Shown here in pieces: positions 51,146-60,969 of a stretch of 64,000 bases of DNA. The stretch comes from Neoroseomonas terrae (lineage in GTDB: Bacteria > Pseudomonadota > Alphaproteobacteria > Acetobacterales > Acetobacteraceae). Position 1 is the first letter of the stretch. Every line of letters starts with the position of its first letter. The notes beneath the pieces were generated by a model, which did not search any database, was not told the origin of the DNA, and was given only the letters and a program-made list of their open reading frames with translations. The position numbers were made by a program, and so were the translations under genes. Where the stretch lies: NCBI RefSeq assembly GCF_018129025.1, contig NZ_JAAEDI010000016.1:1-64000 (forward strand). Direction: 5' to 3'.

Positions 51146-51212
51146 GCTGGAGCGTGGGTTGTTTCACGTCCGTTCGCCGCACACGCTCCAGCCGGTTGTT
51201 TGATCACGTGAT
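51146..51212. promoter_or_regulatory. Inverted repeat and palindrome upstream of gap
   Basis: An 11-base-pair perfect inverted repeat (GCTGGAGCGTG at 51146, CACGCTCCAGC at 51182; 25-base loop) is followed by the 10-base palindrome ATCACGTGAT at 51203. A third CACGCTC lies at 51246. The stretch lies directly after tkt and before gap. It may be a terminator/attenuator for tkt, an operator for gap, or a small mobile palindromic repeat. Not resolved here. Confidence 0.5.
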
Positions 51213-51272
51213 TCAGACCTCCGGTGCATTCGCACCTGCGGCCATCACGCTCTAGGGGAAGGACAGAAGACC

Positions 51273-52292
51273 ATGCCGGTGAAGGTTTCCATCAACGGGT
51301 TCGGGCGCATCGGTCGCCTGGTGCTGCGCGCCGCCTGCGAAGCGGGCCGCGACGACCTGGAATTCGTGACGATCAACGACCTCGGCTCGGTCGAGGCGAA
51401 TGCCCACCTGTTCCGCTACGACAGCGTGCATGGCCGCTTCCCCGGCGAAGTGATCGTCGAAGGCGACAGCATCACCATCAAGAACGCGGGCAAGACCTGG
51501 GGCCCGATCAAGATCACCGCCGAGCGCGATCCGACGAAGCTGCCCCTGAAGGGCGTCGACGTCGCGATGGAGTGCACAGGCATTTTCACCAGCAAGGAGA
51601 AGGCCTCCGCGCTGCTGACCGCCGGTGCGCGCAAGGTCGTCATCTCCGCGCCCGGCGACAATGCGGATGCGACCATCGTCTACGGCGTGAACCACCAGAC
51701 GCTGACGAAGGAGATGACTGTCATCTCCAACGCGTCCTGCACCACCAACTGCCTGGCGCCGATCGCCAAGGTGCTGCACGACAATTTCGGCATCGTGCGC
51801 GGCTACATGGTGACGATCCACGCCTATACCGGCGACCAGAACACGGTCGATACGCTGCACAAGGACCTGCACCGCGCGCGTGCGGCGGCTGTCTCCGCGA
51901 TCCCGACCAGCACCGGCGCGGCGAAGGCCGTGGGCCTCGTGATGCCGGAGCTGAAGGGCAAGCTGGACGGCACCGCCATCCGCATCCCGACGCCGAACGT
52001 GTCGCTCGTCTCGCTCGACTTCGTGCCGGCCAAGGAAGGCGTCACGAAGGAAGCGGTGAACGCAGCGATGAAGGCGGCGAGCGAGAGCGGGCCGCTGAAG
52101 GGGATCCTCGGCTACAACACGGTCCCGCTGGTCTCGATCGACTTCAACCACAACCCGATGTCGTCGACCTTCGACGCGACGCAGACCCAGGTGGTCGATG
52201 GCGGCCTCGTGCGCGTGCTGTCCTGGTACGACAACGAGTGGGGCTTCTCGAACCGCATGAGCGACACGGTGAAGCTGTTCGGGTCGCTGTGA
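51273..52292 (+). CDS. gap: Glyceraldehyde-3-phosphate dehydrogenase
   Basis: 339 residues, normal length. NAD site [11 protein letters not shown] at residues 9-19; catalytic Cys156 in [12 protein letters not shown], and the paired His in [18 protein letters not shown]-terminal [15 protein letters not shown] is conserved. It catalyses the NAD(P)-linked oxidative step of glycolysis or its reverse. A structured gap precedes it, and a strong terminator follows 61 bases after the stop. Confidence 0.96.
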   Translation: MPVKVSINGFGRIGRLVLRAACEAGRDDLEFVTINDLGSVEANAHLFRYDSVHGRFPGEVIVEGDSITIKNAGKTWGPIKITAERDPTKLPLKGVDVAMECTGIFTSKEKASALLTAGARKVVISAPGDNADATIVYGVNHQTLTKEMTVISNASCTTNCLAPIAKVLHDNFGIVRGYMVTIHAYTGDQNTVDTLHKDLHRARAAAVSAIPTSTGAAKAVGLVMPELKGKLDGTAIRIPTPNVSLVSLDFVPAKEGVTKEAVNAAMKAASESGPLKGILGYNTVPLVSIDFNHNPMSSTFDATQTQVVDGGLVRVLSWYDNEWGFSNRMSDTVKLFGSL

Positions 52293-52353
52293 GCGACGGC
52301 CCGGGAGGGGCGCCGCTCCTCCCGGGCTTCCCGACCAGGCTGCGTCGTGCGGT

Positions 52354-52382
52354 AGCGCCCCAACAGGGCGCTTTATTTTTTT
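52354..52382 (+). terminator. Intrinsic terminator of gap
   Basis: A seven-base-pair stem (AGCGCCC at 52354, GGGCGCT at 52366) with a CAACA loop and the tract TTATTTTTTT. This is the best canonical Rho-independent terminator of the window. Confidence 0.92.
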
Positions 52383-52430
52383 AGGAATTTATGCTTTTAT
52401 CCGGTGCCTGTCTGCCAGGAGGCATCGACG

Positions 52431-52682
52431 ATGAGCGAGATCGGGCTTCTCAAGGTTTCCACGCAGGGGCAGGTCACCTTGCGGCGGGCAGTCCGAAAGG
52501 CGCTGGGCGACCCAAGGCACCTGGAAGCCCGGATCGAGAACGGGGCTTTGGTGTTGCGCCCGGCGATCGCAGCCACACTGGACGAAGCTGTTCTGCTGTT
52601 CGGCAAGCAGGGAATCACGCGGGACGTGCTGGTTGAGGCGCTGCGGGCGGTCAAGGCGCGCGGTGGGCACAGGTCCGGATAG
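52431..52682 (+). CDS. AbrB/SpoVT-fold DNA-binding protein (antitoxin-like)
   Basis: 83 residues, start ATG 52431 with AGGAGG at 52417 and eight-base spacing. The N-terminal swapped-hairpin motif LLKVSTQGQVTLRRAVRKAL is typical of AbrB/MazE/VapB proteins; the rest (VLLFGKQGITRDVLVEALRAV) looks like the toxin-contact tail of VapB-type antitoxins. No PIN-domain toxin follows. AT-rich inverted repeats flank the gene (TAGGAATTTA at 52382 and TTAATTCCTA at 52687). Confidence 0.75.
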   Translation: MSEIGLLKVSTQGQVTLRRAVRKALGDPRHLEARIENGALVLRPAIAATLDEAVLLFGKQGITRDVLVEALRAVKARGGHRSG

Positions 52683-52755
52683 TGATTTAATTCCTATATC
52701 ATCCGTCATGCAGCGCGGTCAAGCGGATCGGCAGGCTGCATTGCCGCCGCCCGCC

Positions 52756-53079
52756 TCACATCATCCCGCATTGCCCCGGCGGAACCGCATCGACGCTGTG
52801 GTACAGGCCCTTCGCGGTCACGCTGCGGACGCAGCGATGGGACGCCGCATGCCACCAATGCGCGGTCAGTCCCCGATAGCGCGCGGCCACGTAGCCGCGC
52901 TCGCGGAACGCGACTTCCCCCTGGGTCGCGCGACCGCCTACCAGGTCTTCCAGTTCGGGCGGCGTGTTGTCGGAAGCCTGGGCCGGCGCGATGCCGGACG
53001 GCGTCCAGGGCTGCATCCAGGCGGCGGTCCCGACGGCGACGGTCGTCACAGCGAGGAGAAGGGCCGAGCGGATCTTCAT
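52756..53079 (-). CDS. Small exported protein, unknown
   Basis: 107 residues from ATG 53079 with AGGAGCCCCGCC upstream. Signal peptide (IRSALLLAVTTVAVGTAAW), then an uncharacterised domain with RYRGLTAHWWHAASHRCVRS and a final Cys (QCGMM end), so one disulfide is possible. Not recognised. It lies between gap and pgk but on the other strand. Confidence 0.65.
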   Translation of the reverse strand: MKIRSALLLAVTTVAVGTAAWMQPWTPSGIAPAQASDNTPPELEDLVGGRATQGEVAFRERGYVAARYRGLTAHWWHAASHRCVRSVTAKGLYHSVDAVPPGQCGMM

Positions 53080-53143
53080 GGCGGGGCTCCTGAACGCGCT
53101 GACCGGCCAACGCGACGTTCCCGTCGCGGTTGCAGGCAGGCTG

Positions 53144-53530
53144 TCAGAACAGAACCAGGCGTGCCCTCGACATCTCGAAGCCGCGTCCCTCCGCATTGCT
53201 GCAGCGCAGGCCGGTCGGGCTCGCCGTGCAGGACAGGCCGCGCCCCTGCCAGGCGCGGCCATAGCCGAGCACCGGCGAGGACGGATCGGCCACGGTGTCG
53301 CCGTGGCAGACATAGCGGGCCGGCCCGCGCGGACCGAGTTCCGCGGAATCTCCGAAATCCAGATCGCAGTCCCGCGGCCTTGGCGGGCGGGGATAGGTCG
53401 ATTGCAGGACGTCGCAGCGCAACGTGCCTTCGAAGGCCATGCAGTGGATGTTGCCCGAGGGCAACTGGAACGCCTCCTGCGCGGATGCTAGGACCGGGAG
53501 AAGCATGAAGGCCGCGATCCAGCGGATCAT
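53144..53530 (-). CDS. Exported DUF6636-like protein
   Basis: 128 residues from ATG 53530 (GAGGAG upstream). Signal peptide ([16 protein letters not shown]), then [42 protein letters not shown]: paired cysteines and a PSGNIxC start that fit the DUF6636 pattern of small periplasmic proteins. Function unknown. It is divergent from pgk with only 30 bases between starts. Confidence 0.72.
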   Translation of the reverse strand: MIRWIAAFMLLPVLASAQEAFQLPSGNIHCMAFEGTLRCDVLQSTYPRPPRPRDCDLDFGDSAELGPRGPARYVCHGDTVADPSSPVLGYGRAWQGRGLSCTASPTGLRCSNAEGRGFEMSRARLVLF

Positions 53531-53560
53531 TCGAAACTCCTCAGCGGGATACCGAACGCG

Positions 53561-54754
53561 ATGTCCTACGAAACGATCGACGCACTCGACGCCAAGGGCA
53601 AGCGGGTGTTGCTGCGGGCGGACCTGAACGTGCCGGTGCGCGACGGCCGCATCACTGACCGCACGCGGATCGAGCGCCTTTGCCCGACCATCGCCGAGCT
53701 GTCGAATGCGGGCGCGCGCGTCATCGTGTGCAGCCATTTCGACCGCCCCAAGGGCAAGCGCGTGCCCGAGATGTCGTTGAAGCCGCTGGCCGAGGCGCTG
53801 TCCGAGGCGCTGAAGCGCCCGGTCGCCTTCGCCGATGACTGCATCGGGCCGGAGGCCGAGGCGGCGGTGGCGAAGCTCGCCGACGGCGACATCCTGCTGC
53901 TGGAGAACACCCGCTTCCATGCGGGCGAGGAGAAGAACGACCCGGCCATGGCGGCGGGCCTCGCGAAGCTGGCGGACGCCTATGTGAACGATGCCTTTTC
54001 CGCGGCGCATCGGGCGCATGCTTCCACCGAAGGCGTGGCGAAGCTGTTGCCGGCCTATGCCGGGCGGTTGATGGAGGCGGAACTGACCGCGCTGGATGCG
54101 GCGCTGGGCTCGCCGGCGCGCCCGGTCGTCGCGATCGTCGGCGGGGCGAAGGTGTCCACGAAGCTCGACCTGCTCGGCAACCTGTCGAAGAAGGTCGATG
54201 TGCTGGTGATTGGCGGGGCGATGGCGAACACCTTCCTCGCGGCGCAGGGCTTCAACGTCGGCAAGTCGCTGCAGGAAGCCGAGATGCACGACACGGCGCG
54301 CGCCATCCTGGCCGAGGCGAAGTCCGGCGGCTGCGAGATCCTGCTGCCGGTCGACCTGGTGGTGGCGGAGCAGTTCGCCGCCAACGCGCCGACCCGCATC
54401 GTGCCGGCGGATGCGGTGCCGGAGGGCTGGATGGCGCTCGATCTCGGCCCGAAGTCGGAGGAGGCGATCGAGCAGCGGCTGCGTGGTGCCTCCACCCTGG
54501 TGTGGAACGGCCCGCTCGGCGCCTTCGAGACGCCGCCCTTCGATACGGCGACGGTGGCGGTGGCGCAGATCGTCGCCGCGATGACGCAGTCGGGCGCGCT
54601 GAAGTCGATCGGCGGCGGCGGCGACACGGTGGCGGCGCTGCGCCACGCCGATGTGGCGGACCGCATGACCTATGTCTCGACCGCCGGCGGCGCGTTCCTG
54701 GAATGGCTGGAGGGGAAGACGCTGCCGGGGGTGGCGGCGCTCTCCAAGGCGTGA
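53561..54754 (+). CDS. pgk: Phosphoglycerate kinase
   Basis: 397 residues, normal length. [19 protein letters not shown] near the N-terminus and the substrate-site HFDRPKGKR; the C-terminal nucleotide-binding half ends [19 protein letters not shown]. It transfers phosphate between 1,3-bisphosphoglycerate and ADP. Divergent from the DUF6636-like gene. Confidence 0.96.
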   Translation: MSYETIDALDAKGKRVLLRADLNVPVRDGRITDRTRIERLCPTIAELSNAGARVIVCSHFDRPKGKRVPEMSLKPLAEALSEALKRPVAFADDCIGPEAEAAVAKLADGDILLLENTRFHAGEEKNDPAMAAGLAKLADAYVNDAFSAAHRAHASTEGVAKLLPAYAGRLMEAELTALDAALGSPARPVVAIVGGAKVSTKLDLLGNLSKKVDVLVIGGAMANTFLAAQGFNVGKSLQEAEMHDTARAILAEAKSGGCEILLPVDLVVAEQFAANAPTRIVPADAVPEGWMALDLGPKSEEAIEQRLRGASTLVWNGPLGAFETPPFDTATVAVAQIVAAMTQSGALKSIGGGGDTVAALRHADVADRMTYVSTAGGAFLEWLEGKTLPGVAALSKA

Positions 54755-54823
54755 TTGCGGCTCGGCGGAGCTGCACGCAAAGGTTGCTGGAAGATTAACG
54801 GGCCGTCGGCGCAGGGTTTGGCC

Positions 54824-55108
54824 ATGCGCATCGGACCCGTTCGTCGCTGGCAGCGATTAAGCCATTCTTCACGGCTCGGCTGGACAATGCTGTCCATGCT
54901 GAGCCTCAACACCCTTTCCGCCTTCACGCAGGAGGTCACGCGCAGCGCTGGCATTCAGCCGGTGCGCGGGCCGGAGCGGGCCGATGCGGCGCGCGGCGCC
55001 GGCGTGCCGCCGCAGCGAATTCTGGAAAGCGCACCGCCGACCGGCAGCGCCCCGCCCGCCGGCGGGGCATCCCTGCCGCGGGGCTCGCTGCTGGATCTGC
55101 GGGTCTAG
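54824..55108 (+). CDS. Small hypothetical protein
   Basis: 94 residues; start ATG 54824 with a weak AGGG upstream. The N-terminus (WQRLSHSSRLGWTMLSMLSL) is weakly hydrophobic, followed by a Pro/Ala/Gly-rich disordered stretch. Not recognised; it could be spurious, but codon use resembles neighbours. Confidence 0.4.
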   Translation: MRIGPVRRWQRLSHSSRLGWTMLSMLSLNTLSAFTQEVTRSAGIQPVRGPERADAARGAGVPPQRILESAPPTGSAPPAGGASLPRGSLLDLRV

Positions 55109-55189
55109 CGGTCACGTTATTGCCGGATCGCGACGGCGCTTCGCAGCCTGCGCTTGCGCCGCGGGGGTGTGCGCCACCATGATTCGCGC

Positions 55190-55732
55190 ATGTCACGTTT
55201 CGTCCGGCGCGTTCCCGATGGCGACGACCGCGAGCGCCTGATCTGCGCCGATTGCGGGCATGTCGCGTACGAGAATCCTAAGATCGTCGTCGGCTCGGTC
55301 GTGGCCGAGGACGATACCGTCCTGCTGTGCCGTCGCGCCATCGAGCCGCGCCCGGGCTTCTGGACGCTCCCCGCCGGTTTCCTGGAGATGGGCGAGACGG
55401 TGAAGGAGGGTGCCCGCCGCGAAGCGTGGGAGGAGGCACGGGCGCGCATCGCACTCGACGGCGTCCTCGCGGTCTATTCCATTGCCCGGATAGGCCAGGT
55501 GCAGGTGATCTTCCGCGCGCGCTTCGACGAGCCGGGCTTCGAAGCCGGCCCCGAGAGCCTGGAGGTACGGCGCTTCGCCTGGGATGAGATCCCCTGGGAC
55601 GAGATCGCCTTTCCCTCCGTCCGCTGGGCGCTGAAGGCGTGGCGGAATGGCGCGGCCGGCGGGGCTGTGGCGCTGAACCCGCCCGAGGACCGCCGCGGCG
55701 TCCGCCCCTTGCCCGGCGGTGCGGCGTCATGA
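55190..55732 (+). CDS. NUDIX hydrolase
   Basis: 180 residues. An N-terminal zinc-ribbon-like CADCGHV and IVVGSVVAE lead to the Nudix box GFLEMGETVKEGARREAWEE (GX5EX7REXXEE), where metal and pyrophosphate bind. Resembles NudC/ADP-ribose pyrophosphatase relatives; substrate unknown. The ATG at 55190 gives the usual MSRFVRRVP start. Its stop overlaps the next gene by four bases. Confidence 0.88.
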   Translation: MSRFVRRVPDGDDRERLICADCGHVAYENPKIVVGSVVAEDDTVLLCRRAIEPRPGFWTLPAGFLEMGETVKEGARREAWEEARARIALDGVLAVYSIARIGQVQVIFRARFDEPGFEAGPESLEVRRFAWDEIPWDEIAFPSVRWALKAWRNGAAGGAVALNPPEDRRGVRPLPGGAAS

Positions 55733-56082
55733 TGGCGCGACGGACCCTGCTGGCGACGGCGACGTTGCTGGTCGCGACGCCGGTCCTGGCGCAACAGGCG
55801 CGGCGGGGCCGGCGGAACGACCCGCTACCCTTGCCGCCGCCGCCACCGCCGCCGGAAGCATCGAGCTTCGGCGAACCCGCGCCCGTGCCCAACAACGACA
55901 TCGAGGCACCGCGCAGCCGGACGGCCGACAGCACCGCGCCCCAGGTCAACCCGGTGCTGATCGATCCGGACGACCCCCAGATAGGGACGCAGCGCGACCG
56001 CAGCAGCCTGCAATCGCGGGAGGACCGGCTGCTGCGCCAGCCGGCGCCAGGGGCGCGGCTGCGATTGCCGTTTGCCTACTGA
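55729..56082 (+). CDS. Small exported proline-rich protein
   Basis: 117 residues starting at ATG 55729, inside the Nudix stop (ATGA). Signal peptide (RRTLLATATLLVATPVLAQ) followed by RRGRRNDPLPLPPPPPPPEA and a disordered Asp/Pro/Arg-rich remainder. No family recognised; coupled translation with the Nudix gene supports it being real. Confidence 0.6.
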   Translation: MMARRTLLATATLLVATPVLAQQARRGRRNDPLPLPPPPPPPEASSFGEPAPVPNNDIEAPRSRTADSTAPQVNPVLIDPDDPQIGTQRDRSSLQSREDRLLRQPAPGARLRLPFAY

Positions 56083-56134
56083 TGGCGGGGCCGGCGCCGG
56101 CGCTATGCAGAGCGAAACATTTCCCGACCCGGCG

Positions 56135-56413
56135 TTAGCCCGCTTCCTCCTCGGGCGTCGCCAATCGCAACGCCAACGCATGCATCCCGCCGGCGAACTC
56201 CCCCGCCAGCGCCGCGTGTACCGCACGGGAGCGTGCCACGCGGGACTGGCCGGCGAAGGCGGGTGAGACGACCGTGACGGAGAAATGCGTCTCCCCTTCG
56301 GGCCGGGCCCCGGCGTGGCCGGCGTGGCGATGGCTGTCGTCTTCGACCGTCACGCGGGCGTGCGCGAAGGCGGCTTCGAGGGCGGTGCGGATGCGATCGG
56401 CGCGCGTGCTCAT
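56135..56413 (-). CDS. bolA: BolA-family protein
   Basis: 92 residues. The KH-like BolA fold: DRIRTALEAAFAHARVTVED, then HAGARPEGETHFSVTVVS and the conserved R-V-RSRAVHAAL helix. With monothiol glutaredoxin it handles Fe-S clusters. It is divergent from the J-protein gene, an arrangement shared with several alphaproteobacteria where bolA, this J gene, cobS and cobT lie together. Confidence 0.88.
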   Translation of the reverse strand: MSTRADRIRTALEAAFAHARVTVEDDSHRHAGHAGARPEGETHFSVTVVSPAFAGQSRVARSRAVHAALAGEFAGGMHALALRLATPEEEAG

Positions 56414-56499
56414 GGTCGGCGCTTCTCTCGCCTCTGGCCCGCGCTGCCAAGGGGCAGCCGCTGCTTGCGGGACGCATCGTGGCGACCCATAACGGGCGA

Positions 56500-57114
56500 A
56501 TGTCCCGACAAGGCAGGAAGCGCGCGCCGGAACCAGCGGATGACGGCGCGCCATTGCGCCACTGCGACCACCCCGGCTGCGAGGAGGCGGGGCTGTTCCG
56601 CGCGCCGCGCGATCGCACGTTGCGGGAGTTCCACTGGTTCTGCCTGCCGCATGTGCGCGCCTACAATGCCGCCTGGGATTTCTACAAGGGCATGGGTCCG
56701 AACGAGATCGAGCAGGCCCTGCGGTCGGACAGTTCCTGGCAGCGGCCGTCCTGGCCGCTCGGGCGGCTGGGCGGGGCGGGACGCTTCGACCCCGAACTGT
56801 TGCGCGATCCATTCTCGGTGCTGGGCCAGCAGGCACCGACGGCCCGCCGGCGGCCGCGCGAGGCGGCCGAGGCGCCGCCGCCCGAGCTGCGTGCGGCGCT
56901 CGACCTGCTGGAACTGCCATGGCCGTTGGACCAGGCCGATTTGCGTAGCCGTTACAAGGAACTGGCAAAGCGCTACCACCCGGATGTGACCGGGGGGGAT
57001 CGCAGCGCGGAAGAAAGGCTGAAGGACATCAACCGGGCATACAGCCTGCTGAAGCGGCGGGTTCCGGCACGAAGGCCGGCCCCGACGCAGCCGGAAGCTG
57101 CGGCCGCCGGGTAG
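56500..57114 (+). CDS. J-domain protein with N-terminal cysteine motif
   Basis: 204 residues. The N-terminal part has CDHPGCEEAGLFRAPRDR and FHWFCLPHVRAYNAAWDF, a conserved putative metal site, followed by a J domain at about 135-195 with AKRYHPDVTGGD. A GTG 21 bases upstream (56479) is an alternative start. It precedes cobS in the same direction. Confidence 0.82.
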   Translation: MSRQGRKRAPEPADDGAPLRHCDHPGCEEAGLFRAPRDRTLREFHWFCLPHVRAYNAAWDFYKGMGPNEIEQALRSDSSWQRPSWPLGRLGGAGRFDPELLRDPFSVLGQQAPTARRRPREAAEAPPPELRAALDLLELPWPLDQADLRSRYKELAKRYHPDVTGGDRSAEERLKDINRAYSLLKRRVPARRPAPTQPEAAAAG

Positions 57115-57138
57115 CGGTGCCCGCGCGAGAGGCATAGT

Positions 57139-58176
57139 ATGTCCCCCGACCGTCACGGAACCGGACTTGCGATGAACAAGGTTGCCCAGATTTCCGAAAT
57201 CCGCCCGACCTCGGCCATCGAGGCGCCGGACACCACGGTGAAGGCGCGCGAGGTCTTCGGCGTCGACATCGAGATGGATGTCCCGGCGTTCTCGGTCCGC
57301 ACGGAACATGTGCCGGAGGTCGACAACACCTATCGCTTCGACAAGGAGACGACGCTCGCGATCCTCGCGGGCTTTGCCTTCAATCGGCGCGTGATGATCC
57401 AGGGCTACCACGGCACCGGCAAGTCGACGCATATCGAGCAGGTGGCGGCGCGGCTGAACTGGCCGTGTATTCGCGTGAACCTCGACAGCCACATCTCGCG
57501 CATCGACCTGATCGGCAAGGATGCGATCGTCCTGAAGGACGGCAAGCAGGTCACGGAATTCCGCGAAGGCATCCTGCCCTGGGCGCTGCAGCATCCCTGC
57601 GCGCTGGTGTTCGACGAATACGATGCCGGCCGCCCGGACGTGATGTTCGTGATCCAGCGCGTGCTCGAAGTCGAGGGCAAGCTGACGCTGCTCGACCAGA
57701 ACAAGGTGATCCGGCCGAACCCGTATTTCCGCCTGTTCTCGACCGCCAACACGGTCGGCCTCGGCGACACCACGGGCCTGTATCACGGCACGCAGCAGAT
57801 CAATCAGGGCCAGATGGACCGCTGGTCGATCGTCGCCACGCTGAACTACCTGCCGCACAAGCAGGAGACGGACATCGTGCTGGCCAAGCTCGGCCAGGAG
57901 AGCGACCCGAAGATGCGCAAGCAGGTCGAGGCGATGGTCGCGCTGGCCGATCTGACGCGCGCCGGCTTCATCGCGGGCGACATCAGCACCGTCATGTCGC
58001 CGCGCACCGTCATCACCTGGGCGGACAATGCGCGCATCTTCGGCGATGTCGGCTTCGCCTTCCGGCTGACCTTCCTCAACAAGTGCGACGAGGCGGAGCG
58101 GTCGACGGTGGCCGAGTACTACCAGCGCTGCTTCAACGAGGAAGTGCCGACGGGGCTGCTCCGCAAGGCCGGGTGA
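57139..58176 (+). CDS. cobS: Aerobic cobaltochelatase subunit CobS
   Basis: 345 residues from ATG 57139 (AGAGG upstream); ATG 57172 would give the shorter conserved start MNKVAQ. AAA+ ATPase with [13 protein letters not shown] (Walker A) and [13 protein letters not shown] (Walker B). CobS and CobT form the ring complex that, with CobN, inserts cobalt into hydrogenobyrinic diamide in the aerobic B12 pathway. cobN is not in the window. Confidence 0.95.
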   Translation: MSPDRHGTGLAMNKVAQISEIRPTSAIEAPDTTVKAREVFGVDIEMDVPAFSVRTEHVPEVDNTYRFDKETTLAILAGFAFNRRVMIQGYHGTGKSTHIEQVAARLNWPCIRVNLDSHISRIDLIGKDAIVLKDGKQVTEFREGILPWALQHPCALVFDEYDAGRPDVMFVIQRVLEVEGKLTLLDQNKVIRPNPYFRLFSTANTVGLGDTTGLYHGTQQINQGQMDRWSIVATLNYLPHKQETDIVLAKLGQESDPKMRKQVEAMVALADLTRAGFIAGDISTVMSPRTVITWADNARIFGDVGFAFRLTFLNKCDEAERSTVAEYYQRCFNEEVPTGLLRKAG

Positions 58177-58182
58177 GGCGGC

Positions 58183-58836
58183 ATGGCGCCGCGCTTCCGC
58201 CTGCACCACGCCCCGCGCTCCCGCGCCTTCCGCATCCTGTGGGTGCTGGAGGAGCTGGGCGCGCCGTATGAGCGTGTGCCGCATGTCCTGCAGCACGGGA
58301 CGCAGAAGGCGCCGGACTTCCTCGCGATCAATCCCGACGGCAAGCTGCCGGCGCTTGAGGATCGCGGGCCGAATGGCGACTGGGCCGGCGTGGTGGTGAC
58401 GGAGAGCGGGGCGATCTGCGCCTATCTCGCCGATGCGATGGAGTTGCTGGCGCCGCCGATCGGCACGCCGGATCGCGCGATCTATGCGATCTTCCTGGCC
58501 TATGCCGGGGCGGTGCTGGAACCGGCGATGACGGATGTCGCCTTCGCGCGCAAGGAAGCGCCGCCGCCCTCGACGATCGGTTGGGCGTCCTTCGATGATG
58601 GCGTCGCGCGCGTCGAGCGGCAGATCACGGCCTCCGGCGGGCCGTATCTGTTGGGGCAGGACTTCACCATGGCCGATGCGATGTGCGGCGGGCTGCTGCG
58701 CTTCGCCGCCGGCTTCGGCATGTTCAAACCGGGTCCGGTGACGGCGGGCTACCTCGCCGCGCTGGAGGAAAGGCCCGCCATGGTGCGCGCCAAGGCCATC
58801 GAGGACGCCGCGCAGAAGGCGGCAGAGGCATCATGA
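58183..58836 (+). CDS. Glutathione S-transferase-like protein
   Basis: 217 residues. Thioredoxin-like N-domain ([26 protein letters not shown]) and a helical C-domain with [13 protein letters not shown]. Ser in PRSR may replace the usual catalytic residue position. It lies between cobS (six-base gap) and cobT (four-base overlap), so it is cotranscribed. A role in B12 synthesis is unproven. Confidence 0.85.
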   Translation: MAPRFRLHHAPRSRAFRILWVLEELGAPYERVPHVLQHGTQKAPDFLAINPDGKLPALEDRGPNGDWAGVVVTESGAICAYLADAMELLAPPIGTPDRAIYAIFLAYAGAVLEPAMTDVAFARKEAPPPSTIGWASFDDGVARVERQITASGGPYLLGQDFTMADAMCGGLLRFAAGFGMFKPGPVTAGYLAALEERPAMVRAKAIEDAAQKAAEAS

Positions 58837-60707
58837 GCGGCAAGCAGGACCTGACCCGTCAGGAAGAATTCAAGCGGGCGACGGCGGGCGCGCTGCGCGC
58901 CATCGCCCATGCCGACCCCGAGGTGCAGGTGGCGTTCCAGCCCGGCCCCTCCGGCGTCGCGGGCAAGCGCGTGCGGCTGCCGCTGCCGACCCGCGCGCTG
59001 CCGGCCGCCGAGATGGCGAAGCTACGCGGTGCGGCGGATGCGGCCGCGTTGCGGCTGCGGCATCACAATGAGGCGCTGCATGCCTCCCGCGTGCCGGGGC
59101 GGCGCGAGGCGCGCGAGGTGTTCGACGCGCTGGAGCAGGTGCGCGTCGAGGCCGTGGGTTCGAAGCACATGGCGGGCGTGGCCGCGAACCTGCGCGCCAA
59201 GCTGACCGAGGAATGCGAGTCCGAGGGCTATGACCGCATGACCCGCAAGGACCAGCTGCCGCTGCCCGCGGCGCTGGCCATGCTGGCGCGGGAGAAGCTG
59301 TCGGGCGAGCCGGCGCCGCAGGTGGCGCATCGCGTGCTCGATCTGTGGCGCGACACGCTGGGCGAGAAGGCCGACGACGCCCTGGCCGAGATGGCAAATG
59401 CCAGCGAGGACCAGGAAGCCTTCGCCAAGGCCGCCCGCAAGCTGCTGACGGCGCTGGACCTGGCGGAAGCCGAGGTCGAGGCGGAATCCGAGCAGCAGGA
59501 CGAGGAAGGCGAGGAGGGCGGCGAGAGCAGCCCGCAGCAGGACCAGTCCGGCGAGGGCCAGTCCCAGTCCGAGCAGGAAGAACAGATGCTCGGCGCCCAG
59601 CCCGAGCAGATGCAGGGCGAGGCCTCCGACGAGGAGGGCGAGGAGACCGAGGAGGACGGCGCCGCCGCGGATGGCGACGACAAGCCCGGCGGCCCGCAGC
59701 AGCGCCGCGAGGTGCCGCAGGTGGACGACACCACACGCTACCACGCCTTCACGACGCAGTTCGACGAGGTGGTGGAAGCCGAGGATCTCTGCGATCCGGA
59801 TGAGCTGGTGCGACTGCGCCAGCAGCTCGACCAGCAGCTGTCGCATCTGCAGGGCGTCGTCTCGAAGCTCGCGAACCGGCTGCAGCGACGGCTGCTGGCG
59901 CAGCAGCAGCGGGCGTGGGAATTCGACCTCGAGGAAGGCATCCTCGATGCCGCGCGGCTGACGCGCGTCGTGACCAACCCGATGCACGCCCTGTCCTACA
60001 AGCATGAGCGCGACACGGATTTCCGCGACACCGTCGTGTCCCTGCTGATCGACAATTCCGGGTCGATGCGCGGGCGGCCGATCACCGTCGCCGCCATGTG
60101 CTGCGACATCCTGGCGCGCACGCTGGAACGCTGCTCGGTGAAGACCGAGATCCTCGGCTTCACGACGCGCGCCTGGAAGGGCGGGCAGTCCCGCGAGCGC
60201 TGGGTGCAGGAAGGCAAGACGCGCAACCCTGGGCGCCTGAACGATCTGCGCCACGTCGTCTACAAGGCGGCGGATGCGCCGTGGCGGCGCGCGCGCAAGA
60301 ATCTCGGGCTGATGCTGCGCGAGGGGCTGCTCAAGGAGAACATCGACGGCGAGGCGCTGGAGTGGGCCTACAAGCGCCTGCTGCCGCGGCCGGAGCATCG
60401 GCGCATCCTGATGGTGATCAGCGACGGCGCGCCGGTCGATGATTCGACGCTGTCGGTGAACCCCGGCAACTACCTGGAACGCCACTTGCGCAAGGTGATC
60501 CACGAGATCGAGGGGCGGAACCAGGTCGAGCTGATCGCCATCGGCATCGGACATGACGTGACGCGGTATTATCGCCGCGCGGTGACCATCGTGGATGCCG
60601 AGGAACTCGGCGGGACGATGATGAAGAAACTCGCGGAGCTGTTTGACGAGGACGCCGCGGAGGCCTGGCAGCGGGCGGCGGCCGAACGGGGACCGGTGCT
60701 GGTGTGA
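58833..60707 (+). CDS. cobT: Aerobic cobaltochelatase subunit CobT
   Basis: 624 residues; ATG 58833 overlaps the GST stop (ATGA). N-terminal helical part, a long acidic low-complexity stretch (about 210-295), and a C-terminal VWA domain with the MIDAS motif DNSGSM in [16 protein letters not shown] and a metal Asp in [13 protein letters not shown]. Partner of CobS in cobalt insertion. Confidence 0.95.
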   Translation: MSGKQDLTRQEEFKRATAGALRAIAHADPEVQVAFQPGPSGVAGKRVRLPLPTRALPAAEMAKLRGAADAAALRLRHHNEALHASRVPGRREAREVFDALEQVRVEAVGSKHMAGVAANLRAKLTEECESEGYDRMTRKDQLPLPAALAMLAREKLSGEPAPQVAHRVLDLWRDTLGEKADDALAEMANASEDQEAFAKAARKLLTALDLAEAEVEAESEQQDEEGEEGGESSPQQDQSGEGQSQSEQEEQMLGAQPEQMQGEASDEEGEETEEDGAAADGDDKPGGPQQRREVPQVDDTTRYHAFTTQFDEVVEAEDLCDPDELVRLRQQLDQQLSHLQGVVSKLANRLQRRLLAQQQRAWEFDLEEGILDAARLTRVVTNPMHALSYKHERDTDFRDTVVSLLIDNSGSMRGRPITVAAMCCDILARTLERCSVKTEILGFTTRAWKGGQSRERWVQEGKTRNPGRLNDLRHVVYKAADAPWRRARKNLGLMLREGLLKENIDGEALEWAYKRLLPRPEHRRILMVISDGAPVDDSTLSVNPGNYLERHLRKVIHEIEGRNQVELIAIGIGHDVTRYYRRAVTIVDAEELGGTMMKKLAELFDEDAAEAWQRAAAERGPVLV

Positions 60708-60731
60708 GGGTCTTCAGAGGCGACTGTTGAG

Positions 60732-60810
60732 TTGGAGGGGCGTTGCCCCTCCAAACCACCCCACCAAAGGCCGAAGGGCCTTTGGAAACCTCAATTTGGT
60801 GTCGGGCCGA
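60732..60810 (-). repeat. Dispersed two-hairpin intergenic repeat, copy 3
   Basis: Minus-strand orientation. Hairpin B: TTGGAGGGG (60732) with CCCCTCCAA (60746). Hairpin A: CCAAAGGCC (60764) with GGCCTTTGG (60777). Its lead-in, GAGGTTTCCAAAGGCC read on the minus strand, is identical to copy 1. Lies right after cobT and may terminate it. With copy 4 it makes an inverted pair. Confidence 0.72.
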
Positions 60811-60969
60811 GCGGGCGAGGGCTGGTCCCGATCGGCGCGGATCCTCTGGCCACCGCGACAGGCGCAATCGTGGTCGACCGAATGACACGGGCGCCGATGC
60901 ATCACGCAGCGTGCTCACATCGACACCTGGCATGGCTGGACGGCGCGCCGCGACCGCTCACTGACGCGC

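Noticed and set aside
48844-51207. 787-codon minus-strand open frame
   Set aside because: Antisense of transketolase; His/Arg/Gly-rich shadow typical of high-GC genomes.
52391-52636. Alternative frame overlapping the AbrB-type gene
   Set aside because: No binding site and no family features; the AbrB frame has both.
56479-56499. GTG start for the J-domain protein
   Set aside because: Possible, but the added residues are not conserved-looking and the ATG at 56500 gives a plausible N-terminus; kept only as an alternative.
57115-57138. Cobalamin riboswitch before cobS
   Set aside because: The gap is only 24 bases and cannot hold a B12 aptamer.
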